From NCBI RefSeq assembly GCF_900601905.1, contig NZ_UWFA01000170.1, positions 310,001-374,000 on the forward strand: a stretch of 64,000 nt of DNA, read 5' to 3'. Below the pieces are notes generated by a model, which worked only from the letters and a program-made list of their open reading frames with translations, did no database searches and was not told where the DNA came from. Position 1 is the first letter of the stretch; every line of letters begins with the position of its first letter. Positions 8,672-20,300 of this stretch are shown piece after piece. This DNA comes from Pseudomonas viridiflava (GTDB lineage: Bacteria; Pseudomonadota; Gammaproteobacteria; Pseudomonadales; Pseudomonadaceae). A program made the position numbers and the translations under genes.

Positions 8672-10407
8672 CGGGTCTTTTCCTGATGTTGTTGCTGTTC
8701 GTACCAGAATTTACGCCGCAGCAGTTCACCAGGGTCATCCGGGATCTGTCGCAGCCATTGTTCCAGAGCCTGACGGCGTTCCCCGTTGAAGGTCGGGTCG
8801 GCGGGCTGGATGGGCGGGTGGGTGGTTTCCTCGTCATCCATGGGCGAGCCCGGTGCAGGCTTGGTCTCGGTGCCGTTTTTGGCCGGTGTGCTGTTTGATT
8901 CGCCTTCCGGGTTGTTATCCTCGCCTGGCTCAGCGTTTTGCTGTTCCTGACGCGGCTGGCCGGACGCCGCCTGGTTTTGCGGGTTGTCGCCGTCTTCGCG
9001 GGCGTCCTCGGACGGTTTTTCTTCTGGCGCGGCAGGTTCCGGGCGTTTGCTTTGTTCCAACGCCTGTTCGACCAACCCTTTGTTCGCTACTGCTGCCTGC
9101 AAGTCGGGCTGGCGCTCCAGGGCCTGTTCGTAGGCGTCCAGTGCGGCCTCCAGTTCGCCACTGCGAGCCAGGGCGTTACCCCGATTGTAATGGTCGGCGG
9201 CGCTGCTGCCTTGGGCAAAAAGCCGGGCGGCGGCCGCATAGTCGCCCGCTTCATAGAGGGCTATGCCTTTCCACTGCGGGTCTTCAAAGCGTTGCGCGGC
9301 TTGCGCGGGCTGGCGCTGTTCAAGCAATTGCCGACCCTGTTGGTCGGGACGCATCCACAGGTCGGCGAATTCGAAGGCATAGCTGTTCTGCGGCGCGAGC
9401 ATCAGCAATGGCAAGCACAGCAGCCAGCCGCGACGGCCTGCGCAGGCAGCCAACAGCAGCAATGGCAACAGTAACCAGTAACCCTGGTCGGCCCAGGTGT
9501 CGAGTTGAATCAGTTGCCCGTCGTTCTGCATGACTTTGGGGCGGTCCAGCAGGCCCATTTCTCGCAGGTCCTGGTCGTCCATGCGCAGTTGTCGATACTG
9601 GCCGCCCATCTGCGAAGCGAATTCGGCAAGGCTGGCGCTGTCCAGACGCGGCAGCAGAATGGCGCCCTGGGCGTCCTTGAGCAGCCCGCCCTGTTCCTGT
9701 TCAACGGGCGCACCCTGGGCCGTACCAACCCCCAGGATCAGCAGCGGCGGGGCTTGGCCATGTAGCGCCAGACGGATGCCCTGGCGCTCCTGTTCACTCA
9801 ATGACGAGCCAATCAGCAGCAAACGACCGCGCCCCAGTGCGGCCTGATCGAGAAGGGTGACAGCCTTGTGGACCGCCAGATCGGCGCGGTGTCCGGTTTG
9901 CGGCATGATCGAAGGTTTGACCGCATCCAGCAGGTTGCGAATGGTCAGCATATCGTCGGACAGCGGCACTAGCGTATGGGCGCTGCCGGAATAAACGATG
10001 ATCGCGGTTTGTGAATCGCTGCGCGTCTGTAACAAGTCCAGCAGTTTGCGCCGGGCTTGTTCCAGGCGCGTGGGCGGACTGTCGTTGGCAAGCATTTCCG
10101 GGGTCAGTTCGAGCAATACTACCAGCGGGTCAGCCGGTTTCTGACTGAGCTGTTCGACCCGCTGCCAGCCCGGCCCGAGCAAGGCCAGCACGCCCAGCAG
10201 CCAGGCCAGCCCGAGCACCAGCCACGGTTTTTTACTGTCGCGGCCGCGACCTCCGCCAAGCAGCACGGAATGGAATGCCGAGGGCAGAATCATTTGCCAG
10301 CGACCGGCACGTTTCTGGCGGTGCCAGAGTTGCCAAAGCAGCCAGCCCAGCAGCGGCAAGAGCAGCAGCCACCAGGGGCGAAACCAGTGCGGCCAGAGCG
10401 CGATCAT
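8668..10407 (-). CDS. VWA-TPR membrane protein (BatB/BatC-like fusion)
   Basis: 579 residues. Two N-terminal transmembrane helices (about 12-30 and 63-82) precede a VWA domain at about 90-290 and a third helix pair near 315-350. Then come TPR repeats (for example ADHYNRGNALARSGELEAAL) and a long acidic, Gln/Pro/Glu-rich low-complexity linker (about 455-545). The VWA metal site looks degenerate: the DxSxS position reads ELTPEM. It combines the BatB (VWA) and BatC (TPR) modules. It probably acts at the inner membrane with MoxR and BatA. Confidence 0.85.
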   Translation of the reverse strand: MIALWPHWFRPWWLLLLPLLGWLLWQLWHRQKRAGRWQMILPSAFHSVLLGGGRGRDSKKPWLVLGLAWLLGVLALLGPGWQRVEQLSQKPADPLVVLLELTPEMLANDSPPTRLEQARRKLLDLLQTRSDSQTAIIVYSGSAHTLVPLSDDMLTIRNLLDAVKPSIMPQTGHRADLAVHKAVTLLDQAALGRGRLLLIGSSLSEQERQGIRLALHGQAPPLLILGVGTAQGAPVEQEQGGLLKDAQGAILLPRLDSASLAEFASQMGGQYRQLRMDDQDLREMGLLDRPKVMQNDGQLIQLDTWADQGYWLLLPLLLLAACAGRRGWLLCLPLLMLAPQNSYAFEFADLWMRPDQQGRQLLEQRQPAQAAQRFEDPQWKGIALYEAGDYAAAARLFAQGSSAADHYNRGNALARSGELEAALDAYEQALERQPDLQAAVANKGLVEQALEQSKRPEPAAPEEKPSEDAREDGDNPQNQAASGQPRQEQQNAEPGEDNNPEGESNSTPAKNGTETKPAPGSPMDDEETTHPPIQPADPTFNGERRQALEQWLRQIPDDPGELLRRKFWYEQQQHQEKTR

Positions 10408-11474
10408 GGTTTGCGCCTCAATCGTTTGATGCGTTGTCGCCAGTGCTGGGCATCGCGGACGAAGCGTTGCTGATTGAGGAAACGTTGCAGGGCGCTGTTC
10501 GGCCAGCGTTCATGGATCACCAGCAACACGCTCAGCAGCATGGCCAGCGCCAGAGGCCAGTGATAGAGCGCATGGGCAGGCCGAGCCTGGGTTTGATTCT
10601 GGGCGACCGGCTCCAGCGCATCGAGGGTGCGCCGAATTTCTTGCAGTTGATCGCCGTCTCTGGCACGGAAGTATTGGCCGCCGCTGAGCCTGGCGATTTC
10701 TTTCAGGGTCGGCTCGTCCAGGTCCAGGCTGGGATTAAGCCCGAGCATGCCCAGTGAGCCTTCTTTATTCGGGTCCGAGCCGATGCCGATGGTGTAGATC
10801 TTGACGTCCTCTTCGGCCGCCAGCCGCGCCGCCGTGACCGGATCAATCTGTCCGCCATTGTTGGCACCGTCGGTGACCAGCACCAGCACGCGGCTTTGCG
10901 CCGGACGCAAGCGCAGCCGCTTCAACGCCAGGCCGATGGCATCGCCCACAGCGGTATTCTTGCCCGCGATGCCGATCCGCGCTTCATCCAGCCAGACCCG
11001 CACGGTATGCCGGTCAAAGGTCAGCGGCGCTTGCACGAACGCCTGGCTGCCGAACAGGATCAGGCCCACACGGTCACCCTTGCGCCCTTCGAGGAAGTCC
11101 CCGAGCAAGTGCTGCACCAGCACCAGACGGCTGACTTCATCGTCCTTCCATTGCATGTCCGGGTAGTCCATGGACCCGGACACATCCACCGCCACCAGCA
11201 AGTCACGACCACTGGACGCCAGCGGCAGCGGTTCGCCCAGCCATTGCGGGCGGGCCGTGGCCACCAGCAATAACAGCCAGATCAGAACGAACGGCAGCTG
11301 CTGACGCCAGGCGGGCAGGCTGGCCCTGGCGCGACGCCCGACCATGCCTTCAAGGTCTGCGAGGAAACTGACCTTGAGCGCTGCTTCGCCACTGTCGGCA
11401 ACCGGCAGCAACAGGCGCATGACCCATGGCAAGGGCAGCAGCGCGAAGATCCAGGGCCAGGCGAACTCAAACAT
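10404..11474 (-). CDS. VWA domain membrane protein (BatA-like)
   Basis: 356 residues. N-terminal helices at about 5-22 and 55-72 and a C-terminal helix near 305-322 frame a VWA domain. Unlike its neighbour, the MIDAS motif is intact: DVSGSMDYPDM, then the threonine/aspartate loop GKNTAVGDA and VTDGANNGG. It is a likely metal-dependent adhesion or protein-interaction module at the inner membrane, a partner of the MoxR AAA+ ATPase. It overlaps the DUF4381 gene by eight bases upstream and the VWA-TPR gene by four downstream. Confidence 0.88.
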   Translation of the reverse strand: MFEFAWPWIFALLPLPWVMRLLLPVADSGEAALKVSFLADLEGMVGRRARASLPAWRQQLPFVLIWLLLLVATARPQWLGEPLPLASSGRDLLVAVDVSGSMDYPDMQWKDDEVSRLVLVQHLLGDFLEGRKGDRVGLILFGSQAFVQAPLTFDRHTVRVWLDEARIGIAGKNTAVGDAIGLALKRLRLRPAQSRVLVLVTDGANNGGQIDPVTAARLAAEEDVKIYTIGIGSDPNKEGSLGMLGLNPSLDLDEPTLKEIARLSGGQYFRARDGDQLQEIRRTLDALEPVAQNQTQARPAHALYHWPLALAMLLSVLLVIHERWPNSALQRFLNQQRFVRDAQHWRQRIKRLRRKP

Positions 11475-11961
11475 GTTTGCGAATCCAGGTTTCGACCGAC
11501 TGGGTCAGGCCGCTGATAGCCTTGTCGTCGAGCTTGCATTCGGGTTTGTAGGCACCTTCCACCAGCACCATCCACCGCGTCAGACCGGCGGCCGGGCAGC
11601 GGTTGTCGAGGAACGCCAGCCATTTTCGGCCATTGAGCGTGTGGCTCTGGCTGTACGGGTAATGATTGCGGCACAGGCGTTTGAGCAAGCCGTTGATCTG
11701 CTGCAACCAGGCGCCAGCCGGTGCGCCGTCATAGGGCTTGGGCAGTTGCGCCAGTTCGGCCAGGGCCGCTACCCGGACCGGGTCCAGGGGTTGTTCGGCA
11801 CCGCGGACACGGGTTTTCACTGGCAATACATGGCGCAGCCGCCACAGCCCCCAGCCCGCCAGCGGGATGAGCAGCAACAGCAGCCACCAGCCCGGTGCCA
11901 GCGGCCAGATGCCGACAGCTTCGGGGGCGATCAGCGGGTGCAGTTGGTCCAGCGGGTTCAT
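11467..11961 (-). CDS. DUF4381 domain protein
   Basis: 164 residues. A proline-rich N-terminus (MNPLDQLHPL) is followed by one transmembrane helix (WWLLLLLIPLAGWGLW, about 25-42) and a helical cytoplasmic part. This is the layout of DUF4381, a small membrane protein regularly found between DUF58 and VWA genes in MoxR operons. Function unknown; probably a structural component of the same membrane assembly. Four-base overlap with the upstream gene. Confidence 0.85.
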   Translation of the reverse strand: MNPLDQLHPLIAPEAVGIWPLAPGWWLLLLLIPLAGWGLWRLRHVLPVKTRVRGAEQPLDPVRVAALAELAQLPKPYDGAPAGAWLQQINGLLKRLCRNHYPYSQSHTLNGRKWLAFLDNRCPAAGLTRWMVLVEGAYKPECKLDDKAISGLTQSVETWIRKHV

Positions 11962-12902
11962 TTGTGTTTTACCGGGCGCTGAGCGTTCAGGTATTCCTGC
12001 AGTTGCTCGACCATCTCGCGCTGGGTGCTCAAGGGCAGCAACAACACGCGCAACTTTTGGGCGAGTAATTCCCAGCGCGCAGCGCGGGCTTCGCCTTGAG
12101 CGCGATACGCCTGACGCAGCTGCGGGTCGAGTGTGTCGAGTTCCAGCTGCGCGCCGCGCTCGGCAAAGCGCAGCAGCCCGGCGGCAGGCAGTGCGCGATC
12201 GAGTGGATCGGACAGCGGCAGCAGCAGCAGATCGCAGTGCCGTGACAGCAGACTCAACTGTTGCTCGGCGGCGTCGGACAGCGCCCGCTCATCGCACAAC
12301 ACGATCACCAGGCTGCCGGGGCGCAGCACTTCCCGCGCCCGACGCAGGGCGATACCCAGCGCGTCGCGGTCGGCAGCGATTTCGGTGTGCAGCGTCTGGT
12401 TGACGCGCACCAGCCGGTTGAGCAACTGCAAAAGGCTTTGCTTGCTGCGCCGTGGCTTGATTTCGTAGTGCTCGTTGTCGCCGAAGACCAGCCCGCCGAC
12501 CCGGTCATTGTGGATCAGCGCCGCCCAGCCAATCAGCGCGGCGGCTTGTGCGGCCAGCACCGACTTGAACATCAGGCCCGAGCCAAAAAACAGCCGACGG
12601 CTTTGTTCCACCAGGATGAAAATCGGCCGCTCGCGCTCTTCATGGAATAGCTTGGTGTGCGGCTCCTGGGTGCGGGCAGTGACTCGCCAATCAATGCTGC
12701 GCACGTCGTCGCCCGCCTGATAGACGCGCACCTGGTCGAAGTCCACACCGCGCCCGCGCAGTTTCGAATGGTGCAGACCAATCAGCGGACTGCGCTGTCC
12801 GGGCGTTGAAAAGAGCTGAACCTCGCGCACGCGATGGCGCATCTCGATCAGCTCGGCGAGGCTGACGCGAATGCCCGGTTGCGCAATCAGGTAGGGTTGC
12901 AT
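11958..12902 (-). CDS. DUF58 domain protein
   Basis: 314 residues. The DUF58 signature is present: RSIDWRVTARTQEPHTKLF followed by EERERPIFILVEQ (about 87-122), a VWA-related fold whose metal-binding Asp-x-Ser position here reads VEQSR. DUF58 proteins are constant partners of MoxR ATPases. Cytoplasmic, without a transmembrane helix. The moxR stop lies four bases upstream of its start, so the two are co-translated. Confidence 0.88.
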   Translation of the reverse strand: MQPYLIAQPGIRVSLAELIEMRHRVREVQLFSTPGQRSPLIGLHHSKLRGRGVDFDQVRVYQAGDDVRSIDWRVTARTQEPHTKLFHEERERPIFILVEQSRRLFFGSGLMFKSVLAAQAAALIGWAALIHNDRVGGLVFGDNEHYEIKPRRSKQSLLQLLNRLVRVNQTLHTEIAADRDALGIALRRAREVLRPGSLVIVLCDERALSDAAEQQLSLLSRHCDLLLLPLSDPLDRALPAAGLLRFAERGAQLELDTLDPQLRQAYRAQGEARAARWELLAQKLRVLLLPLSTQREMVEQLQEYLNAQRPVKHK

Positions 12903-12906
12903 GACG

Positions 12907-13866
<960 letters not shown>

Positions 13867-14234
13867 CGGTGACGGTTCCTGGCAAGGAGTGATCAGCGGT
13901 GTCATTCGACACAAAAGCTGGGGGCGTTACTTTAATCCATGGAGGGGGTTGGCGACTAATGGCTGTGGGGGTTTTTTATGGGGTTAGAGCATAAAGCCAC
14001 GATTGTTTGGGAGTTTTCCTACAAAGGGCGCGGTAATGCGCATTCGTCATCCTCTTGAAAAACAAAAACCGTCCAAGTCGCGGGTCGTAGGGGGATATCA
14101 AGAATGAGCGTTCAGCCGTTTGTCCATTTTGCCTTGTGCCCGCTTTGATTGGTGCTTTGCTTTCAACTATGAAAGCGGCCTTCACGCAGTGACCGTTACA
14201 GGGAAGAAAAACGCTCAGGAAGAGTACTGCTGAC
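13867..14234. other. intergenic region between moxR and the Tc-A relic
   Basis: Divergent promoter region of about 370 bases. It contains a GGGGGTTTTTT run near 13967 without a convincing stem. No gene is seen; an antisense frame (13976-14266) overlaps the start of the next gene and looks random. Confidence 0.5.
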
Positions 14235-15605
14235 GTGAAAAATAAAGCTGTAGGCAATACCGGCAAGCCGGATTCGGCTTTGAGTGTGCTGCTGAAAAAG
14301 CTCGATCAGCCTCAGGCCCGCCAGGCCACACTCAGCGAGCAATTCACCTCGGTGTTCAGCATTGCCAGAAGCAATACTGCGCAATTGCTCAAGGCCGACC
14401 CGTTGCTGCATATTTCGGACGCGCGCAGCTTGCACGCCCACGCGATTGCCATGACCGCGATGGTCGCCCGGCAATTCCGCGAGCAGAGGCTGACCGCATC
14501 AGTGCGTCGTGCCGTGCGCAGCGACAGCGGGATCAAGGGTCTGGTCGATGCGCCGACCTACACCGACATGTTCAACCCTGACTGGGCCAACCACTGTCCA
14601 CCTGACGCCATCGAAGCCACCACCTCGCCGATTGCCTATCTGGCCGATCTTTACCGCGAAACGGCGGCCGTTGAAGCCATGGGCGACAAGGACAGCGCCG
14701 TCACGCTAGCGTCCCGGCGGCCTGATCTGGCTGGCCTGATGCTGGACCACACCGCACTCAATCGTATTGAACCGACCCTGGTGCTGGTCAACGAGATTCT
14801 GCACACCTCGATTCGCAATTATCTCGACGGCATCAGCCTCAACGACAAATCCGTGGACGACGTACTGCTGGAGACCCGCTATCCCTTCGCGCTGCCCTAC
14901 GAGCGCTATCAGCAGCAGATCAACTACGTCCTTGAGCGAAAACAGCGCCTGCCGGGTGGCCCAATCCGGGCCGCGGACCCGACCTATCCGTACTTCAAGG
15001 AACCCGGCTTGCATTCGCTGCTTTCAGACATCGCGCTTATTCAGGATACAGGCCTTGGGCCAGTGCAGCAGGGGCTTTTGGTGGAAGCGCCGTATAGTGT
15101 TCTGGCGCAAACCGGTGCTGACTCGCGGGTGCTCGGCAGGCCTTGTATCAACCCCAGATCCGGCCGGATCGAACGTGCAAGCGCCTCTTCGGCTGCGGAT
15201 TTTTTCAAGGACAACTTTGGCATCACTGACAGCTATGCGCTGACCGATACCCAGACGTTTTGCCTGCGCACCGGGCTGAGTACTGACCAGCTCGATGAGT
15301 TGTTGTCAGTGGGCGCCTACGTGCCCCGGCGGGTTTCGGCCATCCGGGTACACTTCGGCAGTTGCCTCTCTGGCGCAGGGCGCAGCAGCCATTTGCGCGC
15401 TGGAAGCAGACCGCTATCTCATCAGCGAGCAATACCGCCGCCGGCGCGTAGAGTGGCAATTTCTCGCCCGCCAGGCCGAGCAAGAGCTGGCTGCCATCGA
15501 CTTGCAGATTGTCGCCCAGGACACCGCCATCGCTGCCGCAAAAACCAGCGGCGAGCAAGCGGCCAAGGCCCTGCAACAGGCGCAGGATTACTACACCTTT
15601 CTTAA
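14235..15605 (+). pseudogene. Tc toxin A-subunit, N-terminal fragment
   Basis: GTG start with AGGAAGAG about 12 bases upstream. The first 365 or so residues match the N-terminal part of Tc-toxin A subunits (TcA/SpvA-like): DAPTYTDMFNPDW, SPIAYLADLYRE, RRPDLAGLMLD and PTLVLVNEIL are landmark motifs. After LLSVGAYVPRRVSAI (about 15345) the frame departs from the family and runs into Arg/Pro-rich nonsense to a stop at 15605. The C-terminal part of TcA resumes in another frame (next entry). Intact TcA proteins are about 2300-2500 residues and form the pore-forming translocation channel; here the central shell, receptor-binding and channel region is absent. Probably not functional. Confidence 0.8.
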
Positions 15606-16584
15606 AAATCGCGCGGCGGGGCCCGCCTTGTATCAATGGCTGCTGAGCCAGATGTCGACGTTATATTTCCAGGCCTACGATGCCGTATTGTCGATGTGCC
15701 TGGCCACCGAGGCGTGCTGGCAGTACGAAATCGGTGACCGCGATACCCGCTTCATTTCCACCAACGCCTGGGCGGATAACCGTTTTGGACTGACTGCGGG
15801 GGAGACCCTGAAGCTGGGCTTGCTGCAGATGGAGTCGGCATTCCTGTCCCGACACGAGCGCAGGCTGGAGTTGACCAAAACTGTTTCGCTGAAAAGCCTG
15901 CTCAAGGACTACGATCCCGGCACGCAGAGCCAAGCCACTCGGCCGTTGGCTACGGGCTGGGAGGCAGTGATTAATCAGTTGCACGACAAGGGGAAAATTA
16001 CTTTTGATCTTAAAGCATCGCTCTTTGACAAGGATTACCCCGGTCATTACCTGCGCCAGTTGACCCGTGTTTCCGTGTCGATACCCGCCGTGCTCGGGCC
16101 CTATGAGGACGCGCGGGTGATGCTGACGCAGCAGACCAGCAGCACCCTGCTCAAACCCGACATGCCTGGTGTTCGCTATCTCTATAAAGAAGCGGGTGAG
16201 CTGCCGCAGGAGAAAGAGGGCGAAAATATTGCGCCGACGCATATCGTGTTTAACCCCAGGGCTCAACAGCAGATCGGTATTTCCACCGCTGTTGACGATC
16301 ACGGGATGTTCATACTCGACTTTGGCGATGAGCGTTACTTCCCGTTCGAGGGCACCGGGGCGGTTTCCCGCTGGAACCTGAGCTTCCCGCGCCATGCTTC
16401 TGAGCGGCAAGGCGCACTCCTTGATTCGCTCACCGATATCATCCTCCACGTCCGCTACCTGGCCATGGACGGTGGTCAAGCCTTCACCCGTGAAGTGGAA
16501 GAATTGGTCACCGCCGTTGAGCAGGGCGAGGCCCGGCGGCGGCAATTGTTGGCGGCTCTTTGGACGTCCAGGCGTCCTAACTGA
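15295..16584 (+). pseudogene. Tc toxin A-subunit, C-terminal fragment
   Basis: From about 15365 this frame matches the C-terminal region of TcA: YLISEQYRRRRVEWQF, a coiled-coil segment, LMAE-like CLATEACWQYE, GLTAGETLKLGLLQMESAFL, then the TcB-binding domain ending in DSLTDIILHVRYLA, where TcA proteins normally end. Roughly 410 residues are preserved without stops. It is in a different frame from the N-terminal fragment, and no start or ribosome site is seen, so it is unlikely to be made. The open frame begins at 15295, but residues before about 15360 are not family-like. The stop overlaps the convergent gene at 16577 by eight bases. Confidence 0.8.
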
Positions 16585-16936
16585 TCTCGCTGACGAAGGT
16601 GCCGACATTCTTGAGGATAAGCTGCAAGGTCTCGTCCAGGTCGCGCAGTTCGTTGGCGGGCGTGTTGTGGCTGATCTCGTAGCGAGTCTCACCGCCCAGC
16701 GATACGGCATCGGCCGCGTTAATTTCTACCAGCAGGCGTTCGGCGTTGAAGGTTACTTTCAGGTTTGAACTGACATGAATGGTGTCGTCGATGAAGGTTA
16801 TGTCGACTTCGTCTTCATCCGGGAAGCGCGCCAGCAGAAACAACTCCCCATTGCTGCCATGACAGCAGGCCAGCGCCATGTTGTCTTCTTCCTCATCGCA
16901 GGGGTTGAAGATGAAACTGTCGGTGGTGATTTGCAT
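16577..16936 (-). CDS. small acidic cytoplasmic protein, possibly Imm10-like
   Basis: 119 residues, acidic, no signal or membrane segment. It starts MQITTDSFIFNP, has an acidic EEED stretch, then GELFLLARFPDEDEVDI and a C-terminal helix LDETLQLILKNVG. The order (short strands, an LxLxR-acidic-D motif, then a closing helix) vaguely resembles Imm10-type immunity proteins; this is an inference from memory of the family pattern, not a match. Convergent with, and overlapping, the Tc-A relic. A good ribosome site (AGCAGGAC) precedes ATG 16936. Function unknown. Confidence 0.6.
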   Translation of the reverse strand: MQITTDSFIFNPCDEEEDNMALACCHGSNGELFLLARFPDEDEVDITFIDDTIHVSSNLKVTFNAERLLVEINAADAVSLGGETRYEISHNTPANELRDLDETLQLILKNVGTFVSEIS

Positions 16937-17325
16937 GTTGAAGTCCTGCTGGAGATTCGGTCGATTGGGAATTCTGCCTGTACTGGCTTTTTTTTGCTGC
17001 CTTAATGCTGGCGACCTTTAACGAAACGTACAGTGGTCAGGGCAAGTGCCCAGCGCAAGCAAATGACCGAATATGTCGCAGCACCGCAAGTATCGTCGGG
17101 CCCGCTGTCGTTAAGCTGGATGGCAGATGAACGGTCGCTCAGATGTCCTGTCCCCAAAAGGGGCGTTCAGTCGCCGGTTTGGAAAATTGAATGTGACGAG
17201 TCGTTCACGGCAAGCGTTAGTTCTTTGGCCTAAGCTGTGTCTCTGCCGTTTTATCCAGGCACAGCATGTGCAAGCAACACTTCCTTCAAGCTTCCTTCTA
17301 AAAAAGCACAAGCGGAGTACCTCAG
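16937..17325. other. intergenic region, divergent promoters
   Basis: 389 bases between the small acidic gene (minus) and gdhB (plus). It must hold both promoters, but no confident -35/-10 pair is seen. Short frames here (17111-17311 minus and 17127-17402 plus) lack ribosome sites, and the latter overlaps gdhB. Confidence 0.4.
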
Positions 17326-20300
17326 ATGGCGTTCTTCACCGCAGCCAGCAAGCCAGACTTTCAGCATCAACTGCAATCGGCGCTGGCGCAGCACATCAGT
17401 GAACAGGCACTGCCACAAGTGGCGCTGTTCGCTGAGCAATTCTTCGGCATTATTTCCCTCGATGAACTGACCCAGCGTCGCTTGTCTGATCTGGCTGGCT
17501 GTACCTTGTCGGCCTGGCGTCTGCTTGAACGTTTCGAACACGGCACCCCGCAGGTGCGTGTGTATAACCCCGATTACGAACGTCATGGCTGGCAATCGAC
17601 ACACACTGCCGTCGAAGTGCTGCATCACGATCTGCCGTTTCTGGTGGATTCGGTGCGGACCGAGCTGAACCGCCGCGGTTACAGCATTCATACCCTGCAA
17701 ACCACGGTGCTGAGCGTGCGCCGCGGCAGCAAGGGCGAGCTGGTCGAGCTGCTGCCCAAGGGCACCAGCGGCGAAGGCATCCTGCAAGAATCGCTGATGT
17801 ACCTGGAAATCGACCGCTGCGCCAACGCCAGCGAGTTGAACGTGCTGGCCCGCGAGCTGGAGCAAGTGCTCGGCGAAGTGCGGGTGGCAGTGGAAGATTT
17901 CGAACCCATGAAAGCCCGTCTGCACGAGCTGTTGGCGGGTATCGATTCGGCGCAGTACGGCGTGGATGAGGACGAGAAGTCCGAAATCAAGGCGTTTCTG
18001 CAGTGGTTGGTGAATAACCACTTCACCTTTCTCGGCTACGAAGAATTTGAAGTGCGCAGCGAGGCCGACGGCGGCCAGCTGGTGTATGACGAATCCTCGT
18101 TCCTGGGCCTGACCAAGCGTTTGCGCGCAGGCTTGAGCACCGAAGACCTGCACATCGAAGGTTATGCAGTGAATTACCTGCAGGAGCCGATGCTGCTGTC
18201 GTTCGCCAAAGCCGCACAGCCAAGCCGCGTGCATCGTCCGGCCTACCCGGATTTTGTCTCGATCCGCCAGATCGACGCGTCCGGCAAGGTCATCAAGGAA
18301 TGCCGCTTCATGGGCCTGTATACCTCGTCGGTGTACGGCGAAAGCGTGCGGGAAATTCCTTACATCCGTCGCAAGGTTGCGGAGATCGAGCGTCGCTCCG
18401 GCTTCCATCCCAAGGCGCACCTGGGCAAGGAACTGGCGCAGGTGGTGGAAGTGCTGCCTCGCGACGACCTGTTCCAGACTCCGGTGGACGAGCTGTTCAA
18501 CACCGTGATGTCCATCGTGCAGATCCAGGAGCGCAACAAGATTCGCGTGTTCCTGCGCAAAGACCCGTACGGTCGTTTCTGCTACTGCCTGGCCTATGTG
18601 CCACGCGACATCTACTCCACTGAAGTGCGGCAGAAAATCCAGCAAGTGCTGATGGAGCGTCTCAAGGCCACGGATTGCGAATTCTGGACGTTCTTCTCCG
18701 AATCAGTACTGGCGCGTGTGCAGCTGATTCTGCGGGTGGACCCCAAGGTCAACCTCAACATCGACCCGGTGCAGCTTGAAAACGAGGTCATTCAGGCCTG
18801 CCGTTCGTGGAAGGATGATTATTCCAGCCTGGTGGTTGAAAGCCTCGGCGAAGCCCACGGCACCAACGTGCTGGCGGATTTCCCGAAAGGCTTTCCAGCG
18901 GGTTATCGCGAGCGCTTTGCCGCGCATTCGGCTGTGGTCGACATGCAACACCTGTTGAGTCTGAGCGAAGCCAATCCGCTGGTGATGAGCTTCTACCAGC
19001 CGCTGTCCGGCGACAAGGCGCAGCTGCACTGCAAGCTGTATCACGCCGACACCCCGCTGGCCCTGTCCGACGTATTGCCGATTCTGGAAAACCTCGGGCT
19101 GCGCGTGCTGGGTGAATTCCCGTATCGCCTGCGCCATACCAATGGCCGTGAGTTCTGGATTCACGATTTTGCGTTCACCGCGGCCGAAGGTCTGGAAATC
19201 GACATCCAGCAGCTCAACGATACCCTGCAGGACGCTTTCGTCCACATCGTGCGTGGCGATGCCGAAAACGATGCGTTCAACCGTCTGGTGCTAACCGCTG
19301 GTCTGCCTTGGCGCGACGTGGCGTTGCTGCGTGCGTATGCCCGTTACCTTAAACAGATTCGTCTGGGCTTTGACCTGGGCTACATCGCCAGCACGCTGAA
19401 CAACCACACGGACATCGCCCGTGAGCTGACCCGGCTGTTCAAGACCCGTTTCTATCTGGCCCGCAAACTGGCCACCGACGATCTGGACGACAAGCAACTG
19501 CGCCTGGAACAGGCGATTCTGACCGCCCTGGACGATGTTCAGGTGCTCAACGAAGACCGTATCCTGCGTCGTTATCTGGACCTGATCAAAGCCACTCAGC
19601 GCACCAACTTCTATCAGCCGGACGCCAATGGCCAGAGCAAGAGCTACTTCAGCTTCAAGTTCAACCCGCGCCTGATCCCCGAGCTGCCCAAGCCGGTGCC
19701 GAAGTTTGAAATCTTTGTCTACTCGCCCCGCGTCGAAGGCGTGCACCTGCGTTTCGGCAACGTCGCTCGCGGTGGCCTGCGCTGGTCTGACCGTGAAGAA
19801 GATTTCCGCACTGAAGTGCTCGGCCTGGTAAAAGCCCAGCACGTGAAAAACTCGGTGATCGTACCGGTCGGTGCCAAGGGTGGCTTCCTGCCGCGTCGCC
19901 TGCCATTGGGCGGCAGTCGCGATGATATCCAGGCCGAAGGCATCGCCTGCTATCGGATCTTCATCTCGGGTCTGCTGGACATCACTGACAACCTCAAAGA
20001 AGGCGGTCTGGTACCTCCGGCCAATGTCGTGCGTCATGACGACGATGACCCGTACCTGGTCGTGGCGGCTGACAAAGGCACCGCGACTTTTTCCGACATC
20101 GCCAACGGCATCGCCATTGATTACGGTTTCTGGCTGGGCGACGCCTTTGCTTCGGGCGGCTCGGCGGGTTATGACCACAAGAAAATGGGCATTACCGCCA
20201 AAGGCGCGTGGGTCGGTGTGCAGCGTCACTTCCGTGAGCGCGGCATCAATGTTCAGCAAGACAGCATCAGCGTGATCGGCATCGGCGACATGGCCGGTGA

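Noticed and set aside
13976..14266. Minus-strand 96-codon frame upstream of the Tc-A relic
   Set aside because: No ribosome site, overlaps the start of the Tc-A gene; a hydrophobic N-terminus appears by chance.
17251..18645. Long minus-strand frame opposite gdhB
   Set aside because: Entirely antisense to the strongly supported gdhB coding region.
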